Part shown: one piece after another, positions 36,330-46,400 of the stretch
Layout of the letters: every line of letters starts with the position of its first letter
Position numbering within the stretch: the stretch's first letter is position 1
NCBI GenBank assembly: GCA_951812665.1
Contig: CATOST010000026.1
Coordinates: forward strand, 127,501 to 191,500
Length of the DNA: 64,000 nt
Reading direction: 5' to 3'
From: an uncultured Acidobacteriota bacterium
GTDB lineage: Bacteria > Acidobacteriota > UBA6911 > RPQK01 > JAJDTT01
The notes under the pieces: generated by a model
Databases searched by the model: none
Seen by the model: the letters and a program-made list of their open reading frames with translations, nothing else
Told to the model about the DNA's origin: nothing
Position numbers and translations under genes: made by a program

Positions 36330-38618
36330 ATGAGCCGTAACGAGGACAGAACCTGCCGCGAATTGATCGAACCCGCCTTATACCAAGCCGGGTGGGAGTG
36401 GGACCGGCAGGTCGTCATCGGTCCTGGTCGCGTCAGGCTCAGCGGCGAATCGATGTACGACTCGTCCCAACGGATCATCGCGGACTACGTGCTGCGTCTG
36501 TGGCGGATGCCGCTCGCTATCCTCGAGGCCAAGGCTCAAACGGAGGCAGCGGCGGATGGCATGCAGCAGGGCTCCCGGTATGCCCACCGCCTTCGCCTTC
36601 GTTTTTCGATCGCGTCGAACGGGTGTGAATACATCCTCACAGACAACGAGACCGGCGAGTACGAGACGTTCGACGCTCCACCCACGCCCGGGGATATCCT
36701 CTCGCGTCTCGGACGAAACATCGTTTGGAGAGACTGGCGCCCAGTTTTCAAGGCGCCTTGGCACCAAGACCGGATCACTCGGAAGAAGGTCCGCCCTTAC
36801 CAGGAGATGGCCGTCTTCGAAACCCTCTATCGCTTTGCTCAAGGCGAGAAGCGGGTCCTACTGTTGATGGCCACAGGGACGGGCAAGACCTTCACGGTCT
36901 TTCAGCTCGCATGGAAGCTGTTGCGGGCTGATGTTCTCCCCCACAGCCGTCTCCTTTTCCTCACCGATCGAAACAGCCTCAAGGATCAGGCCTACCGGGC
37001 CTTCGCCGGTTTCTCCTCCGATGATCGCGTGATCATCGACAAGGATCGGGTCCGGCGCGGGGAGCATCTCGTCGGAAAGATTTTCTTCGCCAACTATCAG
37101 AATCTCGACGCGGACCTGGATGGAAAAAAACTCTACGAGCACTTCGACTCCGATTTCTTCGACGTGGTCGTGGTGGACGAATGCCACCGTTCCGGCTTCG
37201 GTGACTGGTTCGGCGTCCTTGAACACTTCGGTTCGGCCTACCAGCTGGGACTGACCGCTACGCCGCGAGAGATCGACCGGAGCGGCCGTCCGCTGACCGA
37301 GCCGGAACTTAGGCGTGACACCTACGAGTATTTCGGGGAGCCGAGGTATGTCTACTCCCTCAAACAGGCCATCGAGGATGGGTACCTCGTTCCCTATCTC
37401 CTCGAAGAGCGAATCTCGAACCTGGACGAGGACGGCTACACTGGACCTAACGGCAAGCACTACACAACGAAGAACTTCGAACGCGAAATCCGCCTGCCCG
37501 AGCGTACTCGCGTCATCGTCGAGGACCTCTGGTCCACTCTCGGTAGATTCGGACTCCGGGATGAGAAGACCATCGTTTTCTGCGTCGACGGCACGCACGC
37601 CGCGTTCGTCGCGGCCGAGTTGCGGCGACTCTCAGGCGATGCTGACTACGCTGCCCGCATCACCCGGTCCGAACGCAACTCGCATCAGCTCGAGCGCAAC
37701 TTCGGCGAGGTCGGTCGCGCAAAGCCCCGGGTGGCGGTCACCGTCGATCTCCTGACCACGGGCTTCGACGCGCCTGACGTGAAGAACATCGTCTTCGCCC
37801 GACCGGTGAAGAGCGCCATCCTCTACAAGCAGATGAAGGGCCGGGGGACCCGCCTCTGCGAGGACATCGACAAGCGCTACTTCACGATCTTCGACTACGC
37901 TGGCGCAAACTCACTTGAAGACGCCGAGTTCGATGGGCATCCGGCCAACCTCCAGAAGAGCCGCAGGAGGTCGACGCGCAAGAGACGGACCAGGATTCCC
38001 ATGGAGAAGCCGGTCGCGGAGGGTGTCTCCGTCTACATCTCCTCTATCGAACGCTTCGTCTGTCTGGCCGACGGCCGCAGGATCCCCTTTGACGAGTACC
38101 AGGAGCAGTCCCGCGATGTCATCCGGAGCATCACGCCGACGAACGTCAGCCAACTCCTGGATCTCTGGGTCCACAAGGAAACCCGCAGGGACTTGAGGAC
38201 CGAGCTTACGGACCGTGATGTCCATGTTGCGGCGTTCCGCCACTACCTTGAACTCGATGGATCGGACGATGTCGACATTCTCGCCAAGGTGGGATTCGAG
38301 CTGGTACGGATTCCCTCGCGCCACGATCGCGTGGTTCGGTTCTGGGAGGCGGAAGAGAACTGGCTGCTGTCGCGCCTCAACGAACACGGAGTACCTGATG
38401 ATGAACGTTTCAAGACACAGTTCTGGCAGACGGGACTGGACCACTACTCACTCTACGGTATCGATGATCTTGAGCGGGGCCGCACGTACAGCGCGCCGCA
38501 TTTCGTGAAACAGTTCGGCAGCTTTGGTCGTCTGTTGCGCCGGTACGGAGGAGCCGAGAAGCTGAGAGCGGATTTGGAAGTCGTCAAACGGCACCTTTAC
38601 GTTCCGATGACGGCATAG
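36330..38618 (+). CDS. hsdR: Type I restriction endonuclease R subunit
   Basis: The R subunit cuts DNA away from the target after ATP-driven translocation. The N-terminal PD-(D/E)xK nuclease has Asp52 (IIADYV) and Glu66-Ala-Lys68 (LEAKAQ). The SF2 helicase follows: Walker A ATGTGKT (181-187), DECH (283-286), TATPRE, and the motif VI region KQMKGRGTRLCED. The C-terminal part matches the EcoEI-type R domain. At 762 residues it fits the shorter EcoEI/KpnI-like R subunits. It opens an operon: hsdM starts 10 bp after its stop. All catalytic motifs look intact. Confidence 0.93.
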   Translation: MSRNEDRTCRELIEPALYQAGWEWDRQVVIGPGRVRLSGESMYDSSQRIIADYVLRLWRMPLAILEAKAQTEAAADGMQQGSRYAHRLRLRFSIASNGCEYILTDNETGEYETFDAPPTPGDILSRLGRNIVWRDWRPVFKAPWHQDRITRKKVRPYQEMAVFETLYRFAQGEKRVLLLMATGTGKTFTVFQLAWKLLRADVLPHSRLLFLTDRNSLKDQAYRAFAGFSSDDRVIIDKDRVRRGEHLVGKIFFANYQNLDADLDGKKLYEHFDSDFFDVVVVDECHRSGFGDWFGVLEHFGSAYQLGLTATPREIDRSGRPLTEPELRRDTYEYFGEPRYVYSLKQAIEDGYLVPYLLEERISNLDEDGYTGPNGKHYTTKNFEREIRLPERTRVIVEDLWSTLGRFGLRDEKTIVFCVDGTHAAFVAAELRRLSGDADYAARITRSERNSHQLERNFGEVGRAKPRVAVTVDLLTTGFDAPDVKNIVFARPVKSAILYKQMKGRGTRLCEDIDKRYFTIFDYAGANSLEDAEFDGHPANLQKSRRRSTRKRRTRIPMEKPVAEGVSVYISSIERFVCLADGRRIPFDEYQEQSRDVIRSITPTNVSQLLDLWVHKETRRDLRTELTDRDVHVAAFRHYLELDGSDDVDILAKVGFELVRIPSRHDRVVRFWEAEENWLLSRLNEHGVPDDERFKTQFWQTGLDHYSLYGIDDLERGRTYSAPHFVKQFGSFGRLLRRYGGAEKLRADLEVVKRHLYVPMTA

Positions 38619-38628
38619 TGGAACATCG

Positions 38629-40158
38629 ATGTCGTTGACCCAGACGAGACACGAGAGCGAGCGCGGGTCCAGCGGTGAAACCGAGCACCGCCGCAGGGAA
38701 GTGAAAAGAGCCATCAAAAGCGCCTGCGATCAGCTCCGAGACGATGGTGTGGAGCCACGAAACTACGTTGAGCAACTCTCGTGGTTGTTCTTCCTCAAGG
38801 CATTCGACGAGATGGAGAACCGGCGCGAAGAAGAGGCGGCCTTTGACGAATCTCCCTATCGGCGCAGACTCGACGGCGAGTACCGTTGGTCGAGTTGGTC
38901 ATCGATGTCCGATCGACCCGATCAGATGCTGGAGTTTGTTGACGGAAAGCTGTTGCCTCACCTAAAAATGTTCGGTGAGCGCGCCGACACCCGGCAATTC
39001 GAGAACGACCCGGTCGCCGAGAGATTCCGGCGCATATTTTCAACGGTTCGCAACCATTCCCGTCGTGGCACGCGCTTCGGACGGGTCACCCAGCAAGTAA
39101 ACCGGCTCCATTTTGGAGATGAGACTGACGTCATCGTCCTCTCTGAGATCTACGAAGGTCTGTTGAAGGATGTGGCTGCCGACTCTGCCGGGTATGCCGG
39201 CGAGTTCTACACTCAGCGTCACATCATCCAGGCCATGGTCCAAGTCGTCCGTCCCGAGATCGGAGACCGGATCTATGATCCCTGCTTCGGTACGGCCGGT
39301 TTCCTTGCTGAATCGGCCGAGTACATTCGTAAAACTGCGGGTGCCATTAGTGGATCACAGTTCGACCGCTTCCAGCGTGAGACATTGTATGGGATCGAGT
39401 TCAAGCCCCTGACGTACCTGCTTGGCACGATGAACATGCTGTTGCATGGTGTCGAGGGGGCGAATCTCGTACTTGGAAATACGCTGGAGTTGCACTCAAC
39501 CAACGTGCCGGAATCGGACCGCTACAACGTGATCCTCTCGAACCCGCCCTACGGGGGAAAGATGGCCAGGGAGATCCAGAGCAACTTCACGATCCGCTCG
39601 GGCTCCACTGAGATTCTATTCCTTCAACACATCATGGCAAACTTGGCCACGGGCGGGCGCGCCGCAGTGATCATCCCGGAGGGTGTCCTGTTCCGAGGTG
39701 GCCCCGATGCCAGAGTCCGGAAGCGGCTCCTCCAAGGGTTCGACATCCACACGATCCTCTCGCTGCCGGCGGGTTGCTTCCTTCCCTACACTGGCGTCAA
39801 GACGAATGTCCTGTTTTTTACGTGTCGCCAGGATGGCGGCGGCACCAAGGATGTCTGGTACTACGAACTCACGAACGACGGATTCGACCTCAAGTCGACG
39901 CGTCGCCCGATCCAGGGGAGTCAGATTCCCGATTTCCTTGCCAAGTGGCAGAGGCGGTTGGAAGGAAGTGTTTCCTGGACCGTTTCGATCAGGGAGATCG
40001 AGAAGCGCAACTGGGATCTCTCCGCCAGGAATCCCAACAGGGAAGACGATCTCGAACACAAGGCACCGCTGGAACTGATTCAGTCCATCAAGGCGAAGGA
40101 GGAGCGGGTTATTGAGCTGCTCGGGGAGCTTAATGAGTTATTGGAGGGCGAGTGGTGA
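38629..40158 (+). CDS. hsdM: Type I restriction-modification methyltransferase M subunit
   Basis: N6-adenine methyltransferase with an N-terminal HsdM helical domain, GEFYTQRHIIQAM, SAM motif I YDPCFGTAGFLAE (about residue 213 on), and the catalytic NPPY at residues 305-308 (LSNPPYGGKM). It methylates adenine in the target together with S and guides self/non-self recognition. At 509 residues it is full length. Its last bases overlap the hsdS start by 4 bp (GTGA). All motifs look intact, but modification needs the S subunit, which is disrupted downstream. Confidence 0.94.
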   Translation: MSLTQTRHESERGSSGETEHRRREVKRAIKSACDQLRDDGVEPRNYVEQLSWLFFLKAFDEMENRREEEAAFDESPYRRRLDGEYRWSSWSSMSDRPDQMLEFVDGKLLPHLKMFGERADTRQFENDPVAERFRRIFSTVRNHSRRGTRFGRVTQQVNRLHFGDETDVIVLSEIYEGLLKDVAADSAGYAGEFYTQRHIIQAMVQVVRPEIGDRIYDPCFGTAGFLAESAEYIRKTAGAISGSQFDRFQRETLYGIEFKPLTYLLGTMNMLLHGVEGANLVLGNTLELHSTNVPESDRYNVILSNPPYGGKMAREIQSNFTIRSGSTEILFLQHIMANLATGGRAAVIIPEGVLFRGGPDARVRKRLLQGFDIHTILSLPAGCFLPYTGVKTNVLFFTCRQDGGGTKDVWYYELTNDGFDLKSTRRPIQGSQIPDFLAKWQRRLEGSVSWTVSIREIEKRNWDLSARNPNREDDLEHKAPLELIQSIKAKEERVIELLGELNELLEGEW

Positions 40159-40313
40159 GATGGCCCATGGCCCGGTTTCGCGATGTAGTCCAAGTAAATC
40201 CACGACGAGACCGTCGTCTCCGGTTGCTTGACGACGACATGGAAGTGACGTTTGTTCCGATGTCTGCGGTGGATGCGCGGACCGGTAAGATCGCCATAAC
40301 AAAAGTGCGGGTC

Positions 40314-40318
40314 CTAAG
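40314..40318 (+). repeat. Target-site duplication CTAAG, left copy
   Basis: CTAAG directly before the left inverted repeat; identical to 42311-42315. One copy, read through, restores hsdS (gtc cta agt aac). Confidence 0.9.
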
Positions 40319-40332
40319 CCCGGATTATTCAT
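40319..40332 (+). repeat. IS left terminal inverted repeat
   Basis: CCCGGATTATTCAT, 14 of 14 identical with the complement of the right end. Confidence 0.92.
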
Positions 40333-40602
40333 CACGCAAACATAAAATGAGCAAGCGTGTCCGCCATGTCGAGTCAGATCAGAGGGTTGCCGGATACCCA
40401 CAGAAAAAGGCCGAACCCCCCTTTGGGTGAAACGCTATCTTGGTTTTCGACTGCGGTCGGATCAGTGGTTTCAAGGGGGGCCTAAACCCAAGTAATTGCG
40501 AGGTTTCATCCCCTTTTCGGGGTCAGAATAATGAGGCGGCGTGCCCGTCATTCATGGTATGATTATGGTGCTAATAAACAAACTCAAAGAACGGAGCACG
40601 CC

Positions 40603-42069
40603 ATGCCTGAGACGATACCGCAGATCCGGCCCTCATTCAACCGATCCCTCCGCCTCGAGACCCGCCCCGAGTTGCTCAGTGCGGACACGGGCGCCCTGGT
40701 GCAGCGGGAGATGATGGATCGGTGCGGCCTCATCGATTGGTTGACCGAGCGGTTGCACGATCCGCGACACCCGAGTTCGATCCGCTATCCGCTGTCGGAT
40801 CTGCTGCGGACTCGACTCCTGCTGTTGGGGCAGGGCTGGCGCGACCAGTCCGATGCCGACCGCCTGCGTCAGGATCCGAGCTTGCGGGTGGCGAGCGAGT
40901 CGCGTCGGGGCACGGCGGCCTTGGAGGAGGGCCACGGGCTGGCGTCCCAACCGACCTTGTCCCGGCTCCTGGACACGCTCAGCCGGAAGCAGAACCTTCA
41001 GGTCCTGCATGAGGCGGTGACGGAGCTGGCGTGCCGTCGGATCGAGATGATGGAGGGTCGGCGGCGAAAAAAGGGGAAGCCACGAAAGCAGAGACGGAAA
41101 AATAGGATGTTCCTGGACGTGGACGGTCTCCCGGTCGAGGTCCATGGACGGCAGCCGGGAAGCCAATGGAGCGGGTACTATCGCCAGAGAATGTACTTGG
41201 GGTTGGTGGCGAGTTGCGGAGAGACGGGGGACCTGATCGACGGGGAGCTTTTTCCGGGTGCCAGCTACCTGGGCAACAAGGCTTTGAAGTTGACATTGCG
41301 GGCCGTGGACCGCTGCCGAGGGCGTCTGTGCGGCTCGATGATCGTGCGGATGGATGCGGGGTTCCCGGAACCCGGGCTGCTGCAGGGCCTGGAGTCGCGA
41401 AGCGTGCCCTACATCGCTCGCATCCGCAAGAATGAGGTCCTGGACCGGATGGCGCGACCGTACTTGACCCAACCGGCGGAGCGAGTGGCGAACGAGCCGC
41501 CGAGAGTGTGGTTCCATGAGCTGACCTACCAGGCGGAGAGTTGGGACCGGGCACGCCGGGTGGTGCTGGTGGTGGTGGAGCAACCGGGGGAGTTGTATCC
41601 GGATCATTTCTGGTTGCTGACGAGCCTGAGTCCGAAGCGTTGTGACGCCCAAGAGTTGCTGAGGACGTATCGCCGGCGGGGGAAGGCGGAAGGCCACATG
41701 GGGGAGTTGATGGACGTGCTCGATCCGGCCTTGTCGTCGGTGAGTCGTCCCAAGACGCACTATCGGGGGAAGAAACTGACGCCGGAACCGAAGCCGGAAG
41801 CGCTGACGGAGACCGGGGTTCGGCCCCACAACGAAGCCCGGTTCCTGCTGAATCTGCTGGCGTACGGGATCCTGCACCTGGGGCGGGTACTGATGGAGCG
41901 AGCGACGCGACGGGGGTGGAGTCTGCGTCGTTTTCATGAACGGGTGTTGCGAGTGGCGAGTCGGGTGCTGCGCCAAGGAAGGAGACTGATTTTCGTGGTG
42001 AGTCGAAGGGAGACGGACTGGAAGCGGTTGTGGCGGAGACTGGAGCGAGTGTCCTGGGCGCCGGGATAG
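40603..42069 (+). CDS. IS1380-family transposase (DDE)
   Basis: 488 residues from the ATG at 40603 (MPETIPQIRPSF) with GGAG 7 nt upstream. It matches the family in SDADRLRQDPSLRVAS and GHGLASQPTLSRLLDTLSRKQ. The likely catalytic acidic residues are Asp in MFLDVDGLPVEVHG, Asp in IVRMDAGFPEPGLL and Glu in YRRRGKAEGHMGEL. The C-terminal region (LLNLLAYGILHLGRVLMERA) is intact. It moves the element by cut-and-paste. An earlier in-frame ATG at 40531 lies before any good ribosome binding site. Confidence 0.9.
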   Translation: MPETIPQIRPSFNRSLRLETRPELLSADTGALVQREMMDRCGLIDWLTERLHDPRHPSSIRYPLSDLLRTRLLLLGQGWRDQSDADRLRQDPSLRVASESRRGTAALEEGHGLASQPTLSRLLDTLSRKQNLQVLHEAVTELACRRIEMMEGRRRKKGKPRKQRRKNRMFLDVDGLPVEVHGRQPGSQWSGYYRQRMYLGLVASCGETGDLIDGELFPGASYLGNKALKLTLRAVDRCRGRLCGSMIVRMDAGFPEPGLLQGLESRSVPYIARIRKNEVLDRMARPYLTQPAERVANEPPRVWFHELTYQAESWDRARRVVLVVVEQPGELYPDHFWLLTSLSPKRCDAQELLRTYRRRGKAEGHMGELMDVLDPALSSVSRPKTHYRGKKLTPEPKPEALTETGVRPHNEARFLLNLLAYGILHLGRVLMERATRRGWSLRRFHERVLRVASRVLRQGRRLIFVVSRRETDWKRLWRRLERVSWAPG

Positions 42070-42296
42070 GGGACGGACGGAAGAATCGGGCCCGTGGGAG
42101 GGACCGAAACGGTGGGTTTTTCTCACCGCAAAGTCGACCTGTCGGCGGGTGACGGTCCCCCGGACCGCCGGACGGTTTATGATGGGTTCAATCGTCCTGT
42201 TTTTGAGCCGATTCCGTCGAATCGACAGAGGTTCAAGAGAAACCGGGCACCGACCGCACGAAAACGCCGGGTTGAAAGCCTTTATCAACATGTCCC

Positions 42297-42310
42297 ATGA
42301 ATAATCCGGG
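42297..42310 (-). repeat. IS right terminal inverted repeat
   Basis: ATGAATAATCCGGG, the exact complement of the left end. Confidence 0.92.
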
Positions 42311-42315
42311 CTAAG
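42311..42315 (+). repeat. Target-site duplication CTAAG, right copy
   Basis: CTAAG directly after the right inverted repeat; matches the left copy. A 4-5-bp duplication is usual for IS1380-type elements. Confidence 0.9.
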
Positions 42316-43400
42316 TAACGTTCGGAAGGGTTTTACCCCGTTTATGGAAGGAGACGTAATCTTCGCCAAGATCACGCCCTCCATGCAGAATGGGAAGTCA
42401 GCTATTGCTCGTGGCCTTGTCAATGGGCTCGGATTCGGCTCTACAGAGTTTCATGTGCTCCGCCCAGGTCGGGAAGTTCTTCCGGAGTGGCTGTGGTACT
42501 TCGTTCGACAGCGCAGTTTCCGCGAGGAGGCCCGAAACCACTTTCGCGGCTCTGCTGGTCAACAGCGCGTCCCGGCCTCGTTTATCGAGCAGTGTGAGAT
42601 TCCCCTGCCGTCCGTTGACGAGCAACGACGATTGGTCGGTCGTATCCGGGAGGGATTCGACCGACTCAATGAAATTCAACAGCTACACCTTGACGCGGAC
42701 CGGGAAGCATCCGCGATATTTTCGTCCCTGTTGGCCATTCACTTTCGTATACTGCTAGAGGAATCCAGGAATACAACAATCAATGACCTAGCCCTTGAGA
42801 CGAAGTACGGAACCTCTCGCAGGTGCAGCAGGGATGAGCATGGGACACCTGTACTGCGAATCCCCAATATTTCGGGTGGCGCAATCAATACCGATGGTCT
42901 GAAATTCTGCGACCATCTCACCGAGACTGAGCTGCCCAAGTTCCTGCTAAGGCAAGGAGACGTGCTCATCGTCCGGAGCAATGGGAGCCGCGATCTTGTC
43001 GGAGGCTGCGCGGTTTTCGACGGTGAGGATGGAATTTATGCTTATGCGTCGTATCTGATCCGGATTCGGGTCAACTCTGAGAAGGTACTTCCTCGATTCT
43101 TGGCATTCTACCTCGAGTCAGCCATGGGGCGCGGCGCTATCGCGGAACGGACGCGCACTTCAGCCGGCCAGCACAACATAAACTCAAAAAACCTCCGGAC
43201 CATCCCACTTCCCTGTCCGCCTCTAGAAATCCAGCGCTACCTCGTGGAGCAGATGGTCCATCAGAGGCGGGTCATCAGAGAGATTTTGGATAAGTTTAAC
43301 GACATGGCGGAACAGGAGGAGGCTCTCCGCCAATCCGTACTTCGAAAGGCCTTTTTCGAGGAGCTCTAACCACGCGGACCGCAATGGAGATCGTCGACTC

Positions 43401-46400
43401 GTGAGGGAGAATGACCTTATGCCTGACGCGCCCAAGTTGTGGAACCGCCTCGGCGAAACGCGGGACCTTGAGACTACAGATCGACCGTTTGAGTCGGTCG
43501 TGGCTCCTCTGGCAGCGCTGCTCTTACTTCGCTGGGCTGAGCATGTTGACGCCGAGGAAGAAGCTGTGGCTGCCTTCGAAGGTTACGACTATCGCCCCTC
43601 ACTGCCTCGCCACCACCGCTGGACTGCGTGGAGCGAACTTCGTGGAACTAAGCTGATCGACTTTTTCCAAACGGAGCTGCCGACAGCTCTCCAGGCTGCT
43701 CCCAATGGGACACTTGGACAGTCTCTTCAGCGGCTCATACCTGTTGCCGAGAACGTCGTACAGGCGTCTCCCAAGACGGTTGATACCCTCGTACAGTGGT
43801 GCCAGGGTTTGGATCTGGAGACCCCCACCGGTCGGCAGGCCGCTGGCGATGTTCTTGCGACGATTGTTGAGTGGGCCACCGGAACCGCCACCAAAATGAG
43901 GGGCGATTTCACAACACCCCGACCCGTGGTCGAGCTCATGGTCGATCTCGTCGACCCGAGTCCAGGGGACCGCATCTACGACCCGTGTTTCGGTAGCGGA
44001 GGTCTTCTGGCCGCAGCAGCGATGAAGCTCCGTGAGCAGGCGCTACACATGCCTCCGAAGGTCTGGACAGACATCCAGCAAGAAAGCTTGTTCGGGGTCG
44101 AGATCAACCCCCATGCCTATTGCGTCGGGCTCGCGCGGGTCGTCCTTTCTGGCATTGAGCAACCCGGACTTGAGCTCGGTGACGCTTTGGAGCGTCCTTT
44201 AGCCAGGGATCGGTCTGCCGAGGGGTTCGATTGCATCGTCGCGGTTTCCCCGTGGGGAGCACGAGTCAAGCGCCACGTCTCGGCTCATTTCCCGGTGTCG
44301 GCAGCGAACCTCGAGACACTATTCCTGCAGCATGTGATGGCGTCTCTTCGTCAGGGTGGTCGGGCCGTGATCGCGCTACCGGACGGTGCTCTCTTCCGGA
44401 CCGGTGCCGATCGGAAGGTTCGGAAAGCCTTGCTCTCAGATTACCGCGTTGAAGGAGTGATCTCGCTGCCGGCTGGCGCTTTCGAGCCGTACACGACGAT
44501 CAAGACCAGCTTGGTCGTTTTCCGACGAGAAAAGGCGAAGTCGGACATTCGATTCTTGGAGATTGAAGAATGGCCGTCTGCCGGATCGGATGATGCGTTC
44601 GGCCTGGAAAAGGCGATCGCGGCGGCGCGAGGTGTCGCCGAAGAGTTCAGGAGGGGCACGCCAAATGGCTACCTCTGGGAAAGCCCGATCAAGACGCTCG
44701 AAAAAAGAGATTGGGAGTTGGTCGCCAAGAGGACGGACGAAGATGCCCTTGATCGCGCCCTAGCGGCTGTCCGGGAGGCGGATGCCAAGATCCTCCAGCA
44801 GCCGCTTCGCAGGGTCGCGAAGGTGTTTTCCGGTCTCCGGTACAGGAGGAAGGCCGTCACGCCGCGCGGGGACGATCCGTCGGTTGTTGCTCGCCTTGTG
44901 TCTGCAGCAGATATACACAACGAAGGTCTGCGAAGCCCGTCCCGCTTCCTGACCAGGAATGGTAACAGGCAGGTGAGCCGGGAGCGCCGGTTACGCGCGG
45001 GCGATCTCCTGGTCACGAGTTCCGGCGCCATTGGCAGACTGAGTATTGTGTCGGAGTCGGTTGTTGCCCCAGGTGCAGTCGCCGCCAGCGGTCTTCTCGT
45101 CGTGCGGCCTGCTGAACGGATGTCGCCGCAGTTTCTGAAATGCCTTCTGGCTTCCGACGTCTACCAGCAATGGCTCCGGGGTCATGCCCGAGGGGTGACC
45201 ATTCAGCGCCTTTCCGTGCGAATGCTGCGACGCCTTCCTGTACTCGTCCCGGAAATGCCGATCCAGCAGCATGTCGTCCGCCAAGTGTTCCGAGGAAAGC
45301 GGGATCCTCTGGCCACGATGATGCGCATTCTGACGGAAACAGAAGATCCAATTGACGCGTGGCTCACGGAGTCTTTCGAATTGCAGGAACTACGCCGGTC
45401 GCGTCAGGCAACCGACCCGGCAGAACTCTTGGAGCAGATTGCCCGTTCGGTCCGGAATCTGCGAAATCAGGTCGCACACTCACGTATTCGAACGATGCCC
45501 AGGCTCGCTCGTTGGCTGATGGATCTCGCGGAGATCATGGAGACGTTGCAGGGCCTGGATCACGTGCCGCCGGGGTCTGGCCGGATGGCGATTCTCGACA
45601 GTGCAAAGCTCCGCCTCAATGCCATTCGGTCGGCTCTCAGCGAGTCGTCGCTGCCGGCCATTGAGTCCGCGAGGGATGTCACCAGAAGGATCTCCCGACT
45701 CGTCCGAATGGAATTGGCGTCGATCCTGGACGACATTAGGCTGGAGCCGAACGTGGAACCCGATGCAGTATCGGCGGGGACCGACAACGAGATCCAGGTG
45801 CGCCTCGAGAACCGGTCACCCCTCGCGCTCCGCAACGTCGAGGTCTCCACCTCTCCGGATGTCGGATCGGCCCGAGTCTGGTACTTGGCCAACGAGCAGG
45901 AGGTGAGTTTCTCGGCACGGGTTCCGGCCAGAGCGATGCCCGGTCCATTTCCGTTTCGGCTCCGATGGCGAGCGGACCGTCTTGATGGACGACCGGTCTC
46001 CGGCGAAGCACCATTGGCGGTCGACGTCCGCTCCACACGGGAGGCCGTCCGCCTCGCTGAACTCGGGACCAGCCCGTACATCGTCGGAAGCCCGATTGAT
46101 CAGGAAGCGATGTTCTTCGGCCGTCAGGACATCATCGACACGATCCGGCGCCAGCTCTCGGCCAGCCACCGGGCCAACGTGATCCTCCTGGAAGGGAACC
46201 GGAGAACCGGGAAGACGTCGATTCTGAAACGACTGGAGGCCCCTGGCGTCCTCCCGGGATGGGTTACTGTGAACTGCTCATTCCAGGGCGGCGAGGGTCA
46301 CGAGTGCAGAGCCGGACTACCCACGAATGAAGTGTTCCGACTGATGGCTCGCGATGTCTTTATGGCTGCCCACAACGCGGGTCTTCGAGTCTGGTTCCCC

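Larger units (their letters stand above)
40319..42310 (+). mobile_element. IS1380-family insertion sequence, complete
   Basis: A 1,992-bp element with perfect 14-bp terminal inverted repeats (CCCGGATTATTCAT at 40319-40332; its complement at 42297-42310). It is flanked by a direct duplication CTAAG. It has a single transposase gene with non-coding arms of about 280 and 240 bp. The perfect ends, the intact transposase and the unaltered target duplication suggest recent insertion. It sits in hsdS in the same orientation. Confidence 0.93.
40155..43369 (+). pseudogene. hsdS: Type I specificity subunit, interrupted by an IS1380-family element
   Basis: The GTG at 40155 has GGAGGG 6 nt upstream and overlaps the hsdM stop. 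The first 164 bp encode the start of target-recognition domain 1 (WPMARFRDVVQVNPRRD... up to KVRVLS). The frame is then cut at 40318 by the IS and resumes at 42316 (NVRKGFTPFMEGDVIFAKITPSMQ). Removing the IS and one target copy gives a continuous 405-residue S subunit: TRD1, a central conserved helix (FIEQCEIPLPSVDEQRRLVGRIREGFDRL), TRD2 (TINDLALETKYGTSRRCS, PNISGG, NTDGLKF) and a closing helix (PLEIQRYLVEQMVHQRRVIREILDKFNDM). As it stands no full-length S can be made. A 341-residue C-terminal piece could start at the ATG at 42344. Confidence 0.9.

Noticed and set aside
40155-43369. Phase-variable hsdS shuffling by inversion
   Set aside because: No second hsdS copy or inverted repeats within hsdS; the interruption is fully explained by the IS.
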